Part shown: positions 27,657-36,573 of the stretch, one piece after another | Numbering within the stretch: position 1 is the stretch's first letter | Layout of the letters: each line of letters begins with the position of its first letter | Assembly: GCF_036924515.1 (NCBI RefSeq) | Contig: NZ_JAZHRR010000001.1 | Span: forward strand, 1-64,000 | Length of the DNA: 64,000 bases | Source: Bradyrhizobium sp. AZCC 1610 | Lineage (GTDB): Bacteria; Pseudomonadota; Alphaproteobacteria; Rhizobiales; Xanthobacteraceae | Reading direction: 5' to 3' | Position numbers and translations under genes: made by a program | Notes under the pieces: model-generated | Seen by the model: the letters and a program-made list of their open reading frames with translations, nothing else | Database searches by the model: none | Told to the model about the DNA's origin: nothing

Positions 27657-28871
27657 TTACGCCTTGACGGGTTCCGCCGGCTTGCGGTCGGTAACCAGCG
27701 CCAGCAGGACCGTCAGCACCATGAAGATGACGGACGCGCCGAATACCCAGTGCGGCAGGCTCTGGTCCATGATCCAGCCGAACAATAGCGGGCTGAGGAT
27801 GCCGCTGAAATTGAAGCCGGTGGAGACGATGCCGAACGCGCGGCCCGCTGCGCCTGCCGGTGCGGCGTTGCGGACCAGCATGTCGCGCGAGGGCGCGATG
27901 ACGCCGCCGAGGAATCCGGCCAGCCCCATCGCGGCGGTCAGCACGACCGACGGCAGGTTGATCGTCGCAATGACCGTGATGATGACGGCGTTGATGGCAA
28001 AACACGCCGCGGCGACATTGCCGTGCCGCTGGGTGCGGTCGGCGAGATAGCCGCCGGCCAGCACGCCGGCCGCGCTGGCGCCGAGAAAGGCGGTCAGCGC
28101 GATATTGGCAGCCGAGAACGTCACGCCATAGCCGCTCATCAGCGCGACCACGCCGAAATTGCTGATGCCGGCATTGGACAGGCCGAGCAGCATGAAGAAG
28201 ATCGTCAGCACGATGATATCAGGCGTGACGATGCTCAGCTGCGGCGTTGGCGCGCCATCGGTCTTGCGATCGGCCGAGCTCGCATCGGGAATTCGGACCG
28301 CGATCAACAGCAGTGCCACAACGGGGCCGACCGCGCCGGCCACGATCAGGGCGCCGAGACCGCCGACGGTTGCCACCAGCGTGGCCATGATCGCAGGCGC
28401 CACCGCGCCGCCAAGGAAGCCCGCAAAGGTGTGGACCGAAAACGCCCGGCCCATTCGCGCTTCATCCATATGCGTCGACAGGATCGCATAGTCGCACGGG
28501 TGATAGACGCTGTTGGCGAGGCCGAGCAGGGCGGCGCAGACGATCAGCGAGACGTAGCTCAGATGCAGGCCGAGCATGATCAGCGCCAGGCCGCCGACGG
28601 TGAGGCCGATCAGCAGGACCTTTCGCGCGCCGATATGGTCGGCAAGATAACCGATCGGCGCCTGCGTCAGGCCGGAGACGACGCCGAACACGGTCAATGC
28701 GAAACCGAGCTCGATGTAACCGACGCCGAGTTGCTCCTTCAGGAACGGAAACAGCATCGGCAGCACGAAAAGATGGAAATGGCTGACCCAATGGGCGGCC
28801 GAAATCGCAGCCAGCGTACGCAGCGAAGTGTCCGCTTTGGCTTGTTGCGGTGCGGCCAGAATGTAGACCAT
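27657..28871 (-). CDS. MFS transporter
   Basis: 404 residues with about 12 helices. It has ISAAHWVSHFHLFVLPMLFPFL in the first helix region and the MFS loop motif GYLADHIGARKVLLIGL near residue 75. The second half has a corresponding GGYLADRTQRHGNVAAACF. The loop with SADRKTDGAP divides the halves. It is probably co-transcribed with the downstream amidohydrolase. No strong ribosome-binding site precedes the ATG. Substrate is unknown. Confidence 0.85.
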   Translation of the reverse strand: MVYILAAPQQAKADTSLRTLAAISAAHWVSHFHLFVLPMLFPFLKEQLGVGYIELGFALTVFGVVSGLTQAPIGYLADHIGARKVLLIGLTVGGLALIMLGLHLSYVSLIVCAALLGLANSVYHPCDYAILSTHMDEARMGRAFSVHTFAGFLGGAVAPAIMATLVATVGGLGALIVAGAVGPVVALLLIAVRIPDASSADRKTDGAPTPQLSIVTPDIIVLTIFFMLLGLSNAGISNFGVVALMSGYGVTFSAANIALTAFLGASAAGVLAGGYLADRTQRHGNVAAACFAINAVIITVIATINLPSVVLTAAMGLAGFLGGVIAPSRDMLVRNAAPAGAAGRAFGIVSTGFNFSGILSPLLFGWIMDQSLPHWVFGASVIFMVLTVLLALVTDRKPAEPVKA

Positions 28872-29042
28872 GTCAGCTCAAAATCCCGTGTCACTTGCGG
28901 CAGCGGCGAAGATCGAAAATATCGTCCAGCCGCTATTTGTCCATGAATACCGCTGCATGGCTGCCCCGGCGGAGGGCTGGGACGCGCCGATTGCATCATT
29001 AAATCGGGAGACAAAGGCGGCCCGGCGCGGCAATGATCCGGC

Positions 29043-30290
29043 ATGCCTGATCCCGCAAAACCGCTCCGGGTGCTTGTCTCCGAAGGTTCCTCTACCTCGG
29101 CCCGGGAGGCGATTACGATTCTGGGTCTTTCGGGCCATCACGTTGAGATCTGCGATCCCTCGCCGTGGTGCCTTGCGCGGTTCTCGCGCTTCGTCCGGAA
29201 ATTTCACCGTTGCCCCGGACTGCGGAATGACCCCGCCGGCTATCTGGCGTTCATCGAGCAGCGACTGGCCGACGGGAGATTCGACGTTCTGCTGCCGACG
29301 CATGAGCAGGGATTTTTGTTTGCCCGGGCGAAGCAGCGCATGGAAGGCCGCGCCGGTCTCGCACTGCCGAGTTTCGCGAGCTACCGTACCGCGCACAGCA
29401 AGGCAGGCTTCAGCCGGCTGCTCGATCGCTTGATCCTGCCGCAGCCGCCGACGCAAATCGTGACGTCGGCGCAGCAATTGCGTGAAGCCGTCCGATTTCC
29501 TGCCGTCGTCAAAACTTCGGTCGGCACTGCGAGCCGCGGCATCTGGTTCATACGTAATGCCGACGATCTCGAAAGCGCGCTGCACGATCTCGGCGCCGGC
29601 GATGCATTTGCCGACGAGATTTTGGTGCAAGACCTTGTCGCTGGCACGACCGAGAAGGCGCAGTCGGCATTTTGCCGCGGCCAAATGGTCGGCTTTCATG
29701 CCTATCGGCAGGTTGCCGCGGGGGTTGGCGGCGGCGAAGCGATCAAGCAGAGCGTGAGGCGGCCCGTCGTTCGCGCTCACCTCGAAAAGGTCGGACAAGC
29801 GCTCGATTGGCATGGTGCGCTATCGGTCGACTACATCATGCCCGATGATGGTGGCGCGCCGTTGCTGATCGATTGCAATCCGCGGCTGGTCGAGCCAATG
29901 AACGCGTATCGCGCCGGTGTCGATCTGGTCGGGCTCCTGCTTCTGATATCGCTGGCCGAGACGCCGACGGCGTTGCCGGAAAGCCGCGAGGGCGTACTCA
30001 CGCATCTGGCGATGCAGGCGCTGCTTGGATGCGCGGCGCGGGGCGGCACGCGACGCGATATTGCCAGGGAGTGCCTGCGCCTGTTTGCGAACAGCGGGCC
30101 TTATGCCGGCAGCACCGAAGAACTCACGCCGGTGGAAGCGGACTGGATCAGCGCCGTGCCGCTGGCGGTGACGGCGGCATTGCTGCTGGCTTCGCCGAAG
30201 TCAGCGGTCCAACTCGCGCGTGGTGGATTTGGCGCACATCTGCTCGATCTGAAGAGCATTCGGATGATTGAGGAGGAGGGGTTTGGCTAA
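29043..30290 (+). CDS. ATP-grasp protein of unknown substrate
   Basis: 415 residues. An N-terminal Rossmann-like part starts RVLVSEGSSTSAREAITILGLSGHHVEICD. The ATP-grasp core has FPAVVKTSVGTASRGIWFIR (ATP loop), EILVQDLVAGTTEKAQSAFCR, and the metal-binding strand pair ALSVDYIMPDD and PLLIDCNPRLVEPMNAY. The fold resembles carbamoyl-phosphate synthetase-like ligases that join a carboxylate to a nucleophile. The roughly 100 C-terminal residues are not recognised. No amino-acid, peptide or cofactor biosynthesis gene adjoins it, so substrate and product are unknown. No clear ribosome-binding site precedes the ATG. Confidence 0.75.
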   Translation: MPDPAKPLRVLVSEGSSTSAREAITILGLSGHHVEICDPSPWCLARFSRFVRKFHRCPGLRNDPAGYLAFIEQRLADGRFDVLLPTHEQGFLFARAKQRMEGRAGLALPSFASYRTAHSKAGFSRLLDRLILPQPPTQIVTSAQQLREAVRFPAVVKTSVGTASRGIWFIRNADDLESALHDLGAGDAFADEILVQDLVAGTTEKAQSAFCRGQMVGFHAYRQVAAGVGGGEAIKQSVRRPVVRAHLEKVGQALDWHGALSVDYIMPDDGGAPLLIDCNPRLVEPMNAYRAGVDLVGLLLLISLAETPTALPESREGVLTHLAMQALLGCAARGGTRRDIARECLRLFANSGPYAGSTEELTPVEADWISAVPLAVTAALLLASPKSAVQLARGGFGAHLLDLKSIRMIEEEGFG

Positions 30291-30299
30291 CCTCAACTC

Positions 30300-30336
30300 G
30301 TCATCGCCCGGTCCGCACATCAAGCCGGGCGATGAC
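30300..30336. terminator. Hairpin between convergent genes
   Basis: GTCATCGCCCGG and CCGGGCGATGAC form a perfect 12-base stem around a 13-base loop, ten bases after the ATP-grasp stop and 16 before the next stop on the other strand. No clean T-run follows, so it may be a repeat acting as terminator. Confidence 0.55.
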
Positions 30337-30352
30337 AATCCGGTGTGCCGCG

Positions 30353-30508
30353 CTACAACGGCTCATCGTCATTGCCGTGGCGATCACGCTTCGGCGTGGC
30401 GATGTCGCCGTCCTCGTAATCATCGTCCTCGACCGGAATCCGTTCCGGCTTCTTCGGTTTGTCGTCCGCCGGTTTCGGAGGCACGTTCTTCTTGCCAGTT
30501 CCGCCCAT
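30353..30508 (-). CDS. Small charged protein of unknown function
   Basis: 51 residues from the ATG at 30508 (MGGTGKKNVPPKP), preceded by AAAAGG. It is rich in lysine, proline and aspartate (EDDDYEDGD) and has no hydrophobic segment, so it is probably disordered and cytoplasmic. The open frame extends upstream to 30664 but that part has unlike composition. Coding status is supported only by start context and codon pattern. Confidence 0.5.
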   Translation of the reverse strand: MGGTGKKNVPPKPADDKPKKPERIPVEDDDYEDGDIATPKRDRHGNDDEPL

Positions 30509-30675
30509 GTGATGCCTTTTTTCGCCGGATGAATCGACGTTGCTCTGCGTGCCGATTCGGGGTAACCGCATGATCTCAATCTGATCGCGTTTGGCCGGCA
30601 TGTTAGCGCTGACCACAAGAACTTTCCTGCCCTTTTTGCGGCGTTCAGTCCAAAGGGCCTTCACACGGAGCCAGC

Positions 30676-30918
30676 ATGAAGAAGCCCCGCACTGCGGCGG
30701 ACGAACCGCAGCCGCGCAAAATCATCCGCGCCGACAAGGCGCCGACCACCGGTTACTCGCTGGTGGTGGACGGTCATTTCAAATCGCATCACGACACGGT
30801 CGAGGCCGCCGAAGAGGTGGGCATGGCCTTGAAGAACCGGTTTCAGATGCTTCAGGTTCAGGTCTACGATGCCGAGAACAAGACGCGTTCGATGATCGAT
30901 TGGCCGGGGCCGGCGTAG
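30676..30918 (+). CDS. Small conserved-type protein of unknown function
   Basis: 80 residues starting MKKPRTAADEPQPRK after GGAG. Residues 25-75 (TGYSLVVDGHFKSHHDTVEAAEEVGMALKNRFQMLQVQVYDAENKTR) read as an alpha/beta mini-domain with no cysteines or membrane segment. It has no recognised function. It is divergent from the small gene at 30353-30508, 167 bases between the starts. Confidence 0.65.
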   Translation: MKKPRTAADEPQPRKIIRADKAPTTGYSLVVDGHFKSHHDTVEAAEEVGMALKNRFQMLQVQVYDAENKTRSMIDWPGPA

Positions 30919-31018
30919 CGCTGCGGATATCCGACTTTACTTTTCGTCGCGGCCGGGCCACAAGCGCGAAGACACGCTTCGCGCCCGGGCATGACGAGAC
31001 ACCCGTAAGAGTCCGGCC

Positions 31019-31309
31019 TCAGGTTCGCCGTCCGCCGTTCTGCTGGCTCGCCAGCCAGTCGGACAGGGCCACCGGCTTCTCGTTCGATCGCTTGGTGCCG
31101 GCAGGTGCCTTCTTTGCGGCCTTCGCGGCGGGAGCACGTTGCGGCTCGGCGGCCTCGCGCGCGAGCCGCAACGCCTTCAGCTTCGCCATATTGTCGAGCA
31201 CGGACTTGGCGCTGGCGTCGCGTTCGGCCTTGCCGGATCTCGCGTCTTGAGCTGCCCTTGCCACCTTGTCGGCGCGTGCCTGGGCGCGATCACGATCCTC
31301 TTTCGTCAT
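31019..31309 (-). CDS. Lysine/alanine-rich small protein
   Basis: 96 residues, nearly all polar and helix-forming. It contains MAKLKALRLAREAAE, matched by RTEKLRALRLAKEAAD in the protein encoded immediately upstream, so the two may be paralogues. A lysine-rich centre and a C-terminal ALSDWLASQQ follow. No known domain. The start is six bases after the neighbour's stop, indicating an operon. Confidence 0.6.
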   Translation of the reverse strand: MTKEDRDRAQARADKVARAAQDARSGKAERDASAKSVLDNMAKLKALRLAREAAEPQRAPAAKAAKKAPAGTKRSNEKPVALSDWLASQQNGGRRT

Positions 31310-31315
31310 TTCAGG

Positions 31316-31555
31316 TCAGCCTTTTTTAGCGGCCTTGGTCTTGGCCTTGCTTTTGACCGCCGGTTCCGGCGGGTTTTCACGGTCGGCCGCTTCCTTCGCC
31401 AGACGCAGCGCACGCAATTTCTCGGTCCGCTTTCGGATCGCGACGTCGGCGGCCGCGATCTCGGCCATCGCCTTGATGCCTTCGACTTCCTGGGTGCGCT
31501 TGCGATTCAGCCGGATTTCTTTCAGTTCGGCGGCGCTCTTCGGCTCATCGTTCAT
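31316..31555 (-). CDS. Lysine/alanine-rich small protein, paralogue of its neighbour
   Basis: 79 residues (MNDEPKSAAELKEIRLNRKRTQE...). Predicted as one long helix with a basic tail ending KSKAKTKAAKKG. It shares the LRALRLAKEAAD segment with the downstream protein. The basic tail could bind nucleic acid; that is speculation. No known family recognised. Confidence 0.6.
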   Translation of the reverse strand: MNDEPKSAAELKEIRLNRKRTQEVEGIKAMAEIAAADVAIRKRTEKLRALRLAKEAADRENPPEPAVKSKAKTKAAKKG

Positions 31556-31669
31556 GTCATACCTCTGAAATCACGACAGATATCGTCGAGCGGTCTTGGG
31601 GCGGTTTATCACGGATTGAGGCGCTGAGGATGTTATTTTCGGTCGAAAAAGGCGCACTTTCTTGTCAAA

Positions 31670-32683
31670 TCAGCCCTCATGATAAAGGGCCGCTTCGTCG
31701 TCGGCCTCGTCTGGGGTAGCCTGATCGAAGCTCGCAAGCCAGGCGCTCAGCGCCGCTGACGTATGTCCCTGCGACCTCATCTGCCGCAACGCAATGCGGA
31801 CGGCAGTCCGGCCGTGGCGGTCACCGGCCACCGCCGTGGGCGGCTCGCCGGCAAGCACCGCATCGATCACGCGCCGCTTGGTCGCAAGTTCCACGGGATC
31901 GCCGCACACGGCCATCATCCGCTGAAAGGCATGATGGTGCGTGGCGTCGAACGGCCGGGTCTCACCCAGGCCGTCCCGCGCCGGATGCGGCGGATAGAGA
32001 TGTGCGCAGGGAACGAGACCTTCAGGGACCGGCTCGGTCGCGGGATGTGTTCTGCCGCTTTTCAGAAGTCGGGGCAGCACATGCGTATGCGGGCCTTCCG
32101 GGCTCTTGCCCGATGGCGGCGGGATCGGCTGATAGACCTCGATGCGGCCGAGCCGGCTGATGAAGACGCGGTGCGGATTGGCCGCGAGGATCATTGCCAT
32201 GGCGGGATTGCCGGGTTCGAACACGGCGCGGCCTGAGTGTTTGCGCAGCCGCGCGGCGAGGCTGTGATCGCCGATCCGGACGCAGAAATCCGCCTGCAGC
32301 GCGCCGAGACCGAGATCGAACAGAACGGAATCCCGATCTGCCTCCCGCGGCGCGTCATGATCGGGGCCTATCTCGGTCAGCGCGACGCGCTGGTTCATGG
32401 CGCAATCATCTTGCGGCAGGCAAAGCGCGATCCTTTGATTCCATCCGGTCCTGGTGATGCCCTCCGACGCAAAGGGGCGGATCGCAGCATGAGGTTTGAG
32501 GGCGATGCCGCCACGCGGCGTCACGGCCGAAACGACTTCCGCCGACTGGACGAGGCGCACCGGCTCGCCATGGTCGCGCGAAAATTCGGCGATGGCGCCG
32601 AAGGTGCCGAGGCTCCATTGCGTCTCGGGATTGGATATTTCCCGCCGCAGCAGATCGATGGCCGATGACCCGTTCATGTCCAT
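31670..32683 (-). CDS. Protein of unknown function downstream of the B12 receptor gene
   Basis: About 337 residues from ATG 32683; a TTG at 32716 in the same frame is an alternative and has a purine-rich AGAGAG just upstream. No signal peptide or membrane helix is seen. Notable stretches are WSLGTFGAIAEFSR, GLGALQADFCVRIGD, a histidine-rich THHHAFQRMMAVCGDP and a C-terminal helical part RRVIDAVLAGEPPTAVAGDRHGRTAVRIALRQMR that looks like a helix-turn-helix. Cysteines and histidines could bind a metal or corrinoid. It lies 121 bases after the TonB receptor on the same strand, separated by a palindrome, and may belong to the same regulon. Confidence 0.75.
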   Translation of the reverse strand: MDMNGSSAIDLLRREISNPETQWSLGTFGAIAEFSRDHGEPVRLVQSAEVVSAVTPRGGIALKPHAAIRPFASEGITRTGWNQRIALCLPQDDCAMNQRVALTEIGPDHDAPREADRDSVLFDLGLGALQADFCVRIGDHSLAARLRKHSGRAVFEPGNPAMAMILAANPHRVFISRLGRIEVYQPIPPPSGKSPEGPHTHVLPRLLKSGRTHPATEPVPEGLVPCAHLYPPHPARDGLGETRPFDATHHHAFQRMMAVCGDPVELATKRRVIDAVLAGEPPTAVAGDRHGRTAVRIALRQMRSQGHTSAALSAWLASFDQATPDEADDEAALYHEG

Positions 32684-32717
32684 CGGCGTGGCGGGATCGG
32701 TTCGGGCATGGCTCAAT

Positions 32718-32746
32718 ATTCTCTCTGGCGATATGCCAAAGAGAAT
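32718..32746. promoter_or_regulatory. Palindrome between the B12 receptor gene and the unknown gene
   Basis: ATTCTCTCTGGC and GCCAAAGAGAAT form 12-base arms with one mismatch around GATAT. It could be an operator for the downstream gene or a terminator for the receptor transcript; there is no adjacent T-run to favour a terminator. Confidence 0.45.
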
Positions 32747-32804
32747 ACTGGCTTGTCAGGGCGGAACAAGCCGGTCCGGCCCGGAGGCCGAACCGGCTGT
32801 CGGA

Positions 32805-35081
32805 TCAGAACGTCGCGCCAGCCTTCACCATGTAGGTCCGTCCGGGCAGCGGATAGGCCGAGAAGCGGCCCGGCGTGAACGAGCTGGCGATGGCGTAGTC
32901 GTAGTACTGCGCGTCAAACAGGTTGTTCACGCTAAGCGACCAGAAGAAGTGTTCATAAGCGCCGCTCAGCTTCAAATCGACGGTGGCGTCGGCCGGAATA
33001 CGCCGTTGCGTGTTGGCCTGGTCATTGTCCATGATGCGTTCGCTCCAGGCGCGGAGTGTGGCATCGAACACCAGATAGTTTTGCCAGATGTTCCAGGTCA
33101 CGCCGCCCATGGCTGTATAGCGGGAAACCAGTGGCACGTCGTTGCCGGCGAACGGCCCCTCGCGAAACACGGCGCGCGTATAGGCCGCGCCCGCCCGCAG
33201 CGACAGGGTGTCACTGACGCGCAGCGACGCACTGGTCTCTGAGCCGTAGCGGCGGGTTGGATCAAGATTGACGTTGAAGAACAGCGCCGGGATGAAATGG
33301 ATCTCGTTCTCGAGGTCCATGTTGTAGATGCTCGATTGCATCTGGAATGCGCCGGCCTTGACGCGAAAACCGCCCTCGACGTCGTGCGAGGTCTGGGTTT
33401 TCAACTGAAAGGTCCCCGGAACGAAGAAAGGCCCGCTGGAGACGCGTTCATCGACGGTCGGAGTACGGAACGCGCGCGCGGCGCGGCCAAACAGCGAGAA
33501 TGTGTTGTTGAGCCGGTGCTCGAGCCCGACGTGCAAGGCGTATTGCGTCTCGTTGCTGTCCAGCGGCGAGGCCTGATCGCTGCAATTAAAGAACATGGCG
33601 CAACCGGGCGCGTTGGCGTCGAACCGATCCCGGGCGCTCAGGCTGGTGTTTTGAATCCTGGCGCCATAGGAGAAATCGGTCGTCGGCAACAGGCCTACCG
33701 TGTGCTGCCAGTAGCCGGCCAGCGTCTGCTGCGACAGATCGTAGATGTGGGTCGGCGCAAGGCCCTTGAACGCCCCGCGGTCCTGGCGGAACGTCGCATC
33801 GTAATAATCGATGCCGGTCAGGATATGTGAGGGCACCCCGAGGATCGAGTTCTTGATGCTCAATCGTGGCGTGATCGACCAGGTCTGCAATGACGCGTCA
33901 TTATAGGTGGAGGAGAAACTCGGAAGTGGCGATGCAAACGGTATCGCGCCGAAGAATCCGCTTTGCGTTTTCTTGTCTCTGACGCCGCCATCGACGATCA
34001 GTTCGGCGCCGTTCCACAGGGTCTTGGTGAAGCCGGCGGTCGCGCTGGCGCCCTGCTGGTTGCCGTAATCGAACGGCGTATTTGTACCCCTGCGATCGGT
34101 GACGAGCTGATTTAGCCCGATCGAGGGATCGACGGTGCGTCCGCCCGGAAAGCCGAGCTTCTGGTCGTCGCCAGTCACCGTAAGGAAGGCCTTGAGGTCG
34201 GGCGTGGTGTAGTTGAGATTGCCGACGCCGTTGCGCTGGTCGAGCGCGTTATTGGCGCGATAGCCGTCGGACTTGATGGCGTTGCCGTAGAACGACGTCG
34301 ACCACGGTCCCGAGTTAAGCGCAGTCGAAACCGACGCCATGCGCTGATTGAAGGAGCCGACACCGGCCTCGGCGCGCATGGCGACAGGCGGCCCGCCGAC
34401 GCCGTTCTTCAGGACGATGTTGATAACGCCGCCGACTGCATTGTCGCCGTAGAGCACCGCGCCGCTGTTGCCGCGCGTGATTTCAATGCGCTCGATCGAA
34501 TCGCGCGGAATGGTCGAAAAATCGACGCCGGCCATGTCGATGTCGTTGAGCCTTCGGCCGTTGATGAGAACCAGGGTATTTGAGGTCGCGAACGCGCCAA
34601 ATCCGCGGAGGTCGACGCTGGTCTTGGCGCCGTTGACGCCGCCATACAGGCTGGTCAGCTGCACGCCGGGCGTTTGCGCGATGATTTCCTGCAACGTTTG
34701 TGCGGGCGAATGCGCTATCTCTTCGGCGGTAATAACGGTCGCCGCCGTGCCGACGATGCCTGAAAACTGCCGGCCGCCGCTGCCGTCCGCGCCTTGCGAG
34801 GCGCTTTGCGATGCGACGTTCGAGCCGGGCCCGGCGGCGGGCCGCGTGCCGGTCGACGGCGCAGCCGCCGGCACGACGCGGCGTGACGTCGATCCCTCGT
34901 CGTAGGTTGGCTTGGCGCGGGTCCGGTTCGGATCGGTGGGCGAGGTGACCTCGATCGGCGGCAATTGCTCGACCGTCGTCTGCTGCGCCTCTGCGCCGGA
35001 AATGCCAAGCGATACGGTGGTTATCAGGAAACTGGAGGCAAGCCAGAAGCGGCGCTGCCGCGTGGCGCTGGTGGAAGACAT
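32805..35081 (-). CDS. btuB: TonB-dependent outer-membrane receptor, cobalamin type
   Basis: 758 residues. A signal peptide ends near SGAEAQ, followed by a TonB-box-like PPIEVTSPT and a proline/serine-rich linker. The plug domain (about 110-225) has VITAEEIAHSPAQTLQEIIAQTPGVQ, VDLRGFGAFATSNTLVLINGRRLND and IERIEITRGNSGAVLYGDNAVGGVINI. The rest is beta-barrel ending in an aromatic residue, VKAGATF. The substrate call rests on the cobalamin riboswitch in its leader and the divergent btuCDF genes. The ATG at 35081 follows GAGG. The barrel alone would not distinguish cobalamin from siderophore receptors. Confidence 0.9.
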   Translation of the reverse strand: MSSTSATRQRRFWLASSFLITTVSLGISGAEAQQTTVEQLPPIEVTSPTDPNRTRAKPTYDEGSTSRRVVPAAAPSTGTRPAAGPGSNVASQSASQGADGSGGRQFSGIVGTAATVITAEEIAHSPAQTLQEIIAQTPGVQLTSLYGGVNGAKTSVDLRGFGAFATSNTLVLINGRRLNDIDMAGVDFSTIPRDSIERIEITRGNSGAVLYGDNAVGGVINIVLKNGVGGPPVAMRAEAGVGSFNQRMASVSTALNSGPWSTSFYGNAIKSDGYRANNALDQRNGVGNLNYTTPDLKAFLTVTGDDQKLGFPGGRTVDPSIGLNQLVTDRRGTNTPFDYGNQQGASATAGFTKTLWNGAELIVDGGVRDKKTQSGFFGAIPFASPLPSFSSTYNDASLQTWSITPRLSIKNSILGVPSHILTGIDYYDATFRQDRGAFKGLAPTHIYDLSQQTLAGYWQHTVGLLPTTDFSYGARIQNTSLSARDRFDANAPGCAMFFNCSDQASPLDSNETQYALHVGLEHRLNNTFSLFGRAARAFRTPTVDERVSSGPFFVPGTFQLKTQTSHDVEGGFRVKAGAFQMQSSIYNMDLENEIHFIPALFFNVNLDPTRRYGSETSASLRVSDTLSLRAGAAYTRAVFREGPFAGNDVPLVSRYTAMGGVTWNIWQNYLVFDATLRAWSERIMDNDQANTQRRIPADATVDLKLSGAYEHFFWSLSVNNLFDAQYYDYAIASSFTPGRFSAYPLPGRTYMVKAGATF

Positions 35082-35199
35082 GGTTCAGACCTCGGTATGA
35101 CGTCAGTGGCACGTCACAGCGAACCAAGTCTCACCATGTGCTAACACAGCTTAGGTGAAGCTAATGCCTGTACTCCCCGACCGACATCTTCGCGTGTGA

Positions 35200-35380
35200 C
35201 CACGGCTGACGGCAGGTCTCCTGGCTCGCGGGTCGCTACCCTTCGTCGCCTTCCCAGGACCGAGATTCCCAGTGGCCTATGACGAAGGATTCGCCGCTTA
35301 CAGTTGCGGGGGCAGCCGCGGAATAGGGGAGCTTCCCCGCACCGCATTCCCTTTTGATCCCCAAAACGGGAACCGTCGGG
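35200..35380 (-). promoter_or_regulatory. Cobalamin riboswitch upstream of the TonB receptor gene
   Basis: On the minus strand the leader carries the class signature in order: a GGTTCCC stem, AAAAGGGAATGCGGTG, GGCTGCCCCCGCAACTGTAA, GCCACTGGGAATCTCGG, CTGGGAAGGCG, and the B12 box AGCCAGGAGACCTGCCG. All core elements of the adenosylcobalamin aptamer are present. It ends about 120 bases before the btuB start. Binding of cobalamin is expected to reduce expression of the receptor. The expression platform was not resolved. Confidence 0.95.
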
Positions 35381-35529
35381 AACTATGGTAGAAGTTTGTC
35401 AAAGTCCGAGTCAATCCGCCTTGGGCGCGCTCGCGGTCCTCACTGGGCGAGTGCGCTATTTTTGCCGCATGAGCACGCCTGCCTGCGCTCCTGTACCGGG
35501 GCGCGGGTAAAACTGCTTTAGGACGATCG

Positions 35530-36573
35530 ATGAGTGTTGAGGCCGTAACCGTGACCAACGAGGATGCCGCGCGCCGCCGGATCGGCGCGACGGCGGCGCT
35601 TGCCGTTCTCGTTGTGCTGCTGGTGCTGATCTCGCTCGGCATCGGGCCGGTGCGGCTGTCGCCGCTTGCGGTGACGGAAGCGCTGTTCGGCGGCGGCAGC
35701 GACGTGGCGCAGGTTATCGTGCGCGAAATCCGCCTGCCGCGGACGCTGCTGGCGCTGGCGATCGGCGCCATCCTCGGGCTATCAGGCGCGTCGCTGCAGG
35801 GCCTGCTGCGCAATCCGCTGGCTTCGCCCTCGCTGTTCGGCGCGCCGCAATCGGCAGCGTTCGGCGCCGTGCTGGTGATCGCGCTGGGGCTGGCCGACGT
35901 GCGCTCCTACGCGCTGCCGGTCGCGGCGATCTGTGCGGCGTTCGTTTCGGTGTTCGTGCTGCTCTCGATCGCCGGCCGCAATGCGGGGCTTTTGATCCTC
36001 ATTCTCTCGGGGCTTGCGATTTCGAGCTTTGCCGGCGCGGCCACCGCACTGGTGATGAACCTCTCCAGCAACCCGTTCGTGGTGCTGGAGATCGCGTTCT
36101 GGCTGCTCGGCTCGCTGGAGGATCGCAGCTTTCAGCACGTTTTCCTTGCGCTGCCGTTTATCATTGCCGGTGCGACCATGCTGTTCAGCCAGCGCCATGC
36201 CTTTCGCGCGCTGAGCCTGGGCGAGGAAACCGCGCAAAGCCTCGGTGTAGATGTCGGACGTCTGCGGCTGTTCGTGATTTCGGGCGTCGCGCTCGGCGTC
36301 GGCGGCGCGGTCGCCGTCACCGGCACCATCGGATTCATCGGGCTTGTTGCACCCCATCTGATGCGGCCGTTGATCGGCCACGACCCGGGGCGGCTGTTGG
36401 TGCCGAGCGCGCTCGCAGGCTCGGCGCTGTTGCTGGCGGCCGATATTGCGGTGCGCATCATTCCCTCGACATCGGATATCAAGGTCGGCGTGCTGACTTC
36501 GATCATCGGCGTTCCGTTCTTCCTCTATCTGATCATGCGCGAGCGCCGCTCGCTCGGCGGAGGGGTCGCATGA
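35530..36573 (+). CDS. btuC: Cobalamin-type ABC transporter permease (FecCD family)
   Basis: 347 residues with about ten membrane helices, starting at an ATG with AGGA upstream. Family motifs are LPRTLLALAIGAILGLSGASLQGLLRNPLASPSLFG and, near the C-terminus, VTGTIGFIGLVAPHLMRPLIGHDPGRLLVPSALAGS. FecCD-type permeases carry B12, haem or siderophores; the neighbouring riboswitch-linked receptor points to cobalamin. It is followed by the ATPase and binding-protein genes with overlapping ends. No riboswitch of its own was found in the 130 bases before the start. Confidence 0.9.
   Translation: MSVEAVTVTNEDAARRRIGATAALAVLVVLLVLISLGIGPVRLSPLAVTEALFGGGSDVAQVIVREIRLPRTLLALAIGAILGLSGASLQGLLRNPLASPSLFGAPQSAAFGAVLVIALGLADVRSYALPVAAICAAFVSVFVLLSIAGRNAGLLILILSGLAISSFAGAATALVMNLSSNPFVVLEIAFWLLGSLEDRSFQHVFLALPFIIAGATMLFSQRHAFRALSLGEETAQSLGVDVGRLRLFVISGVALGVGGAVAVTGTIGFIGLVAPHLMRPLIGHDPGRLLVPSALAGSALLLAADIAVRIIPSTSDIKVGVLTSIIGVPFFLYLIMRERRSLGGGVA

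Noticed and set aside
28878..29813. A 311-codon minus-strand frame over the ATP-grasp gene
   Set aside because: The plus-strand frame carries ATP-grasp motifs; this frame has none.
35400..35529. A second cobalamin riboswitch in front of btuC
   Set aside because: No B12 box or core elements on the plus strand.
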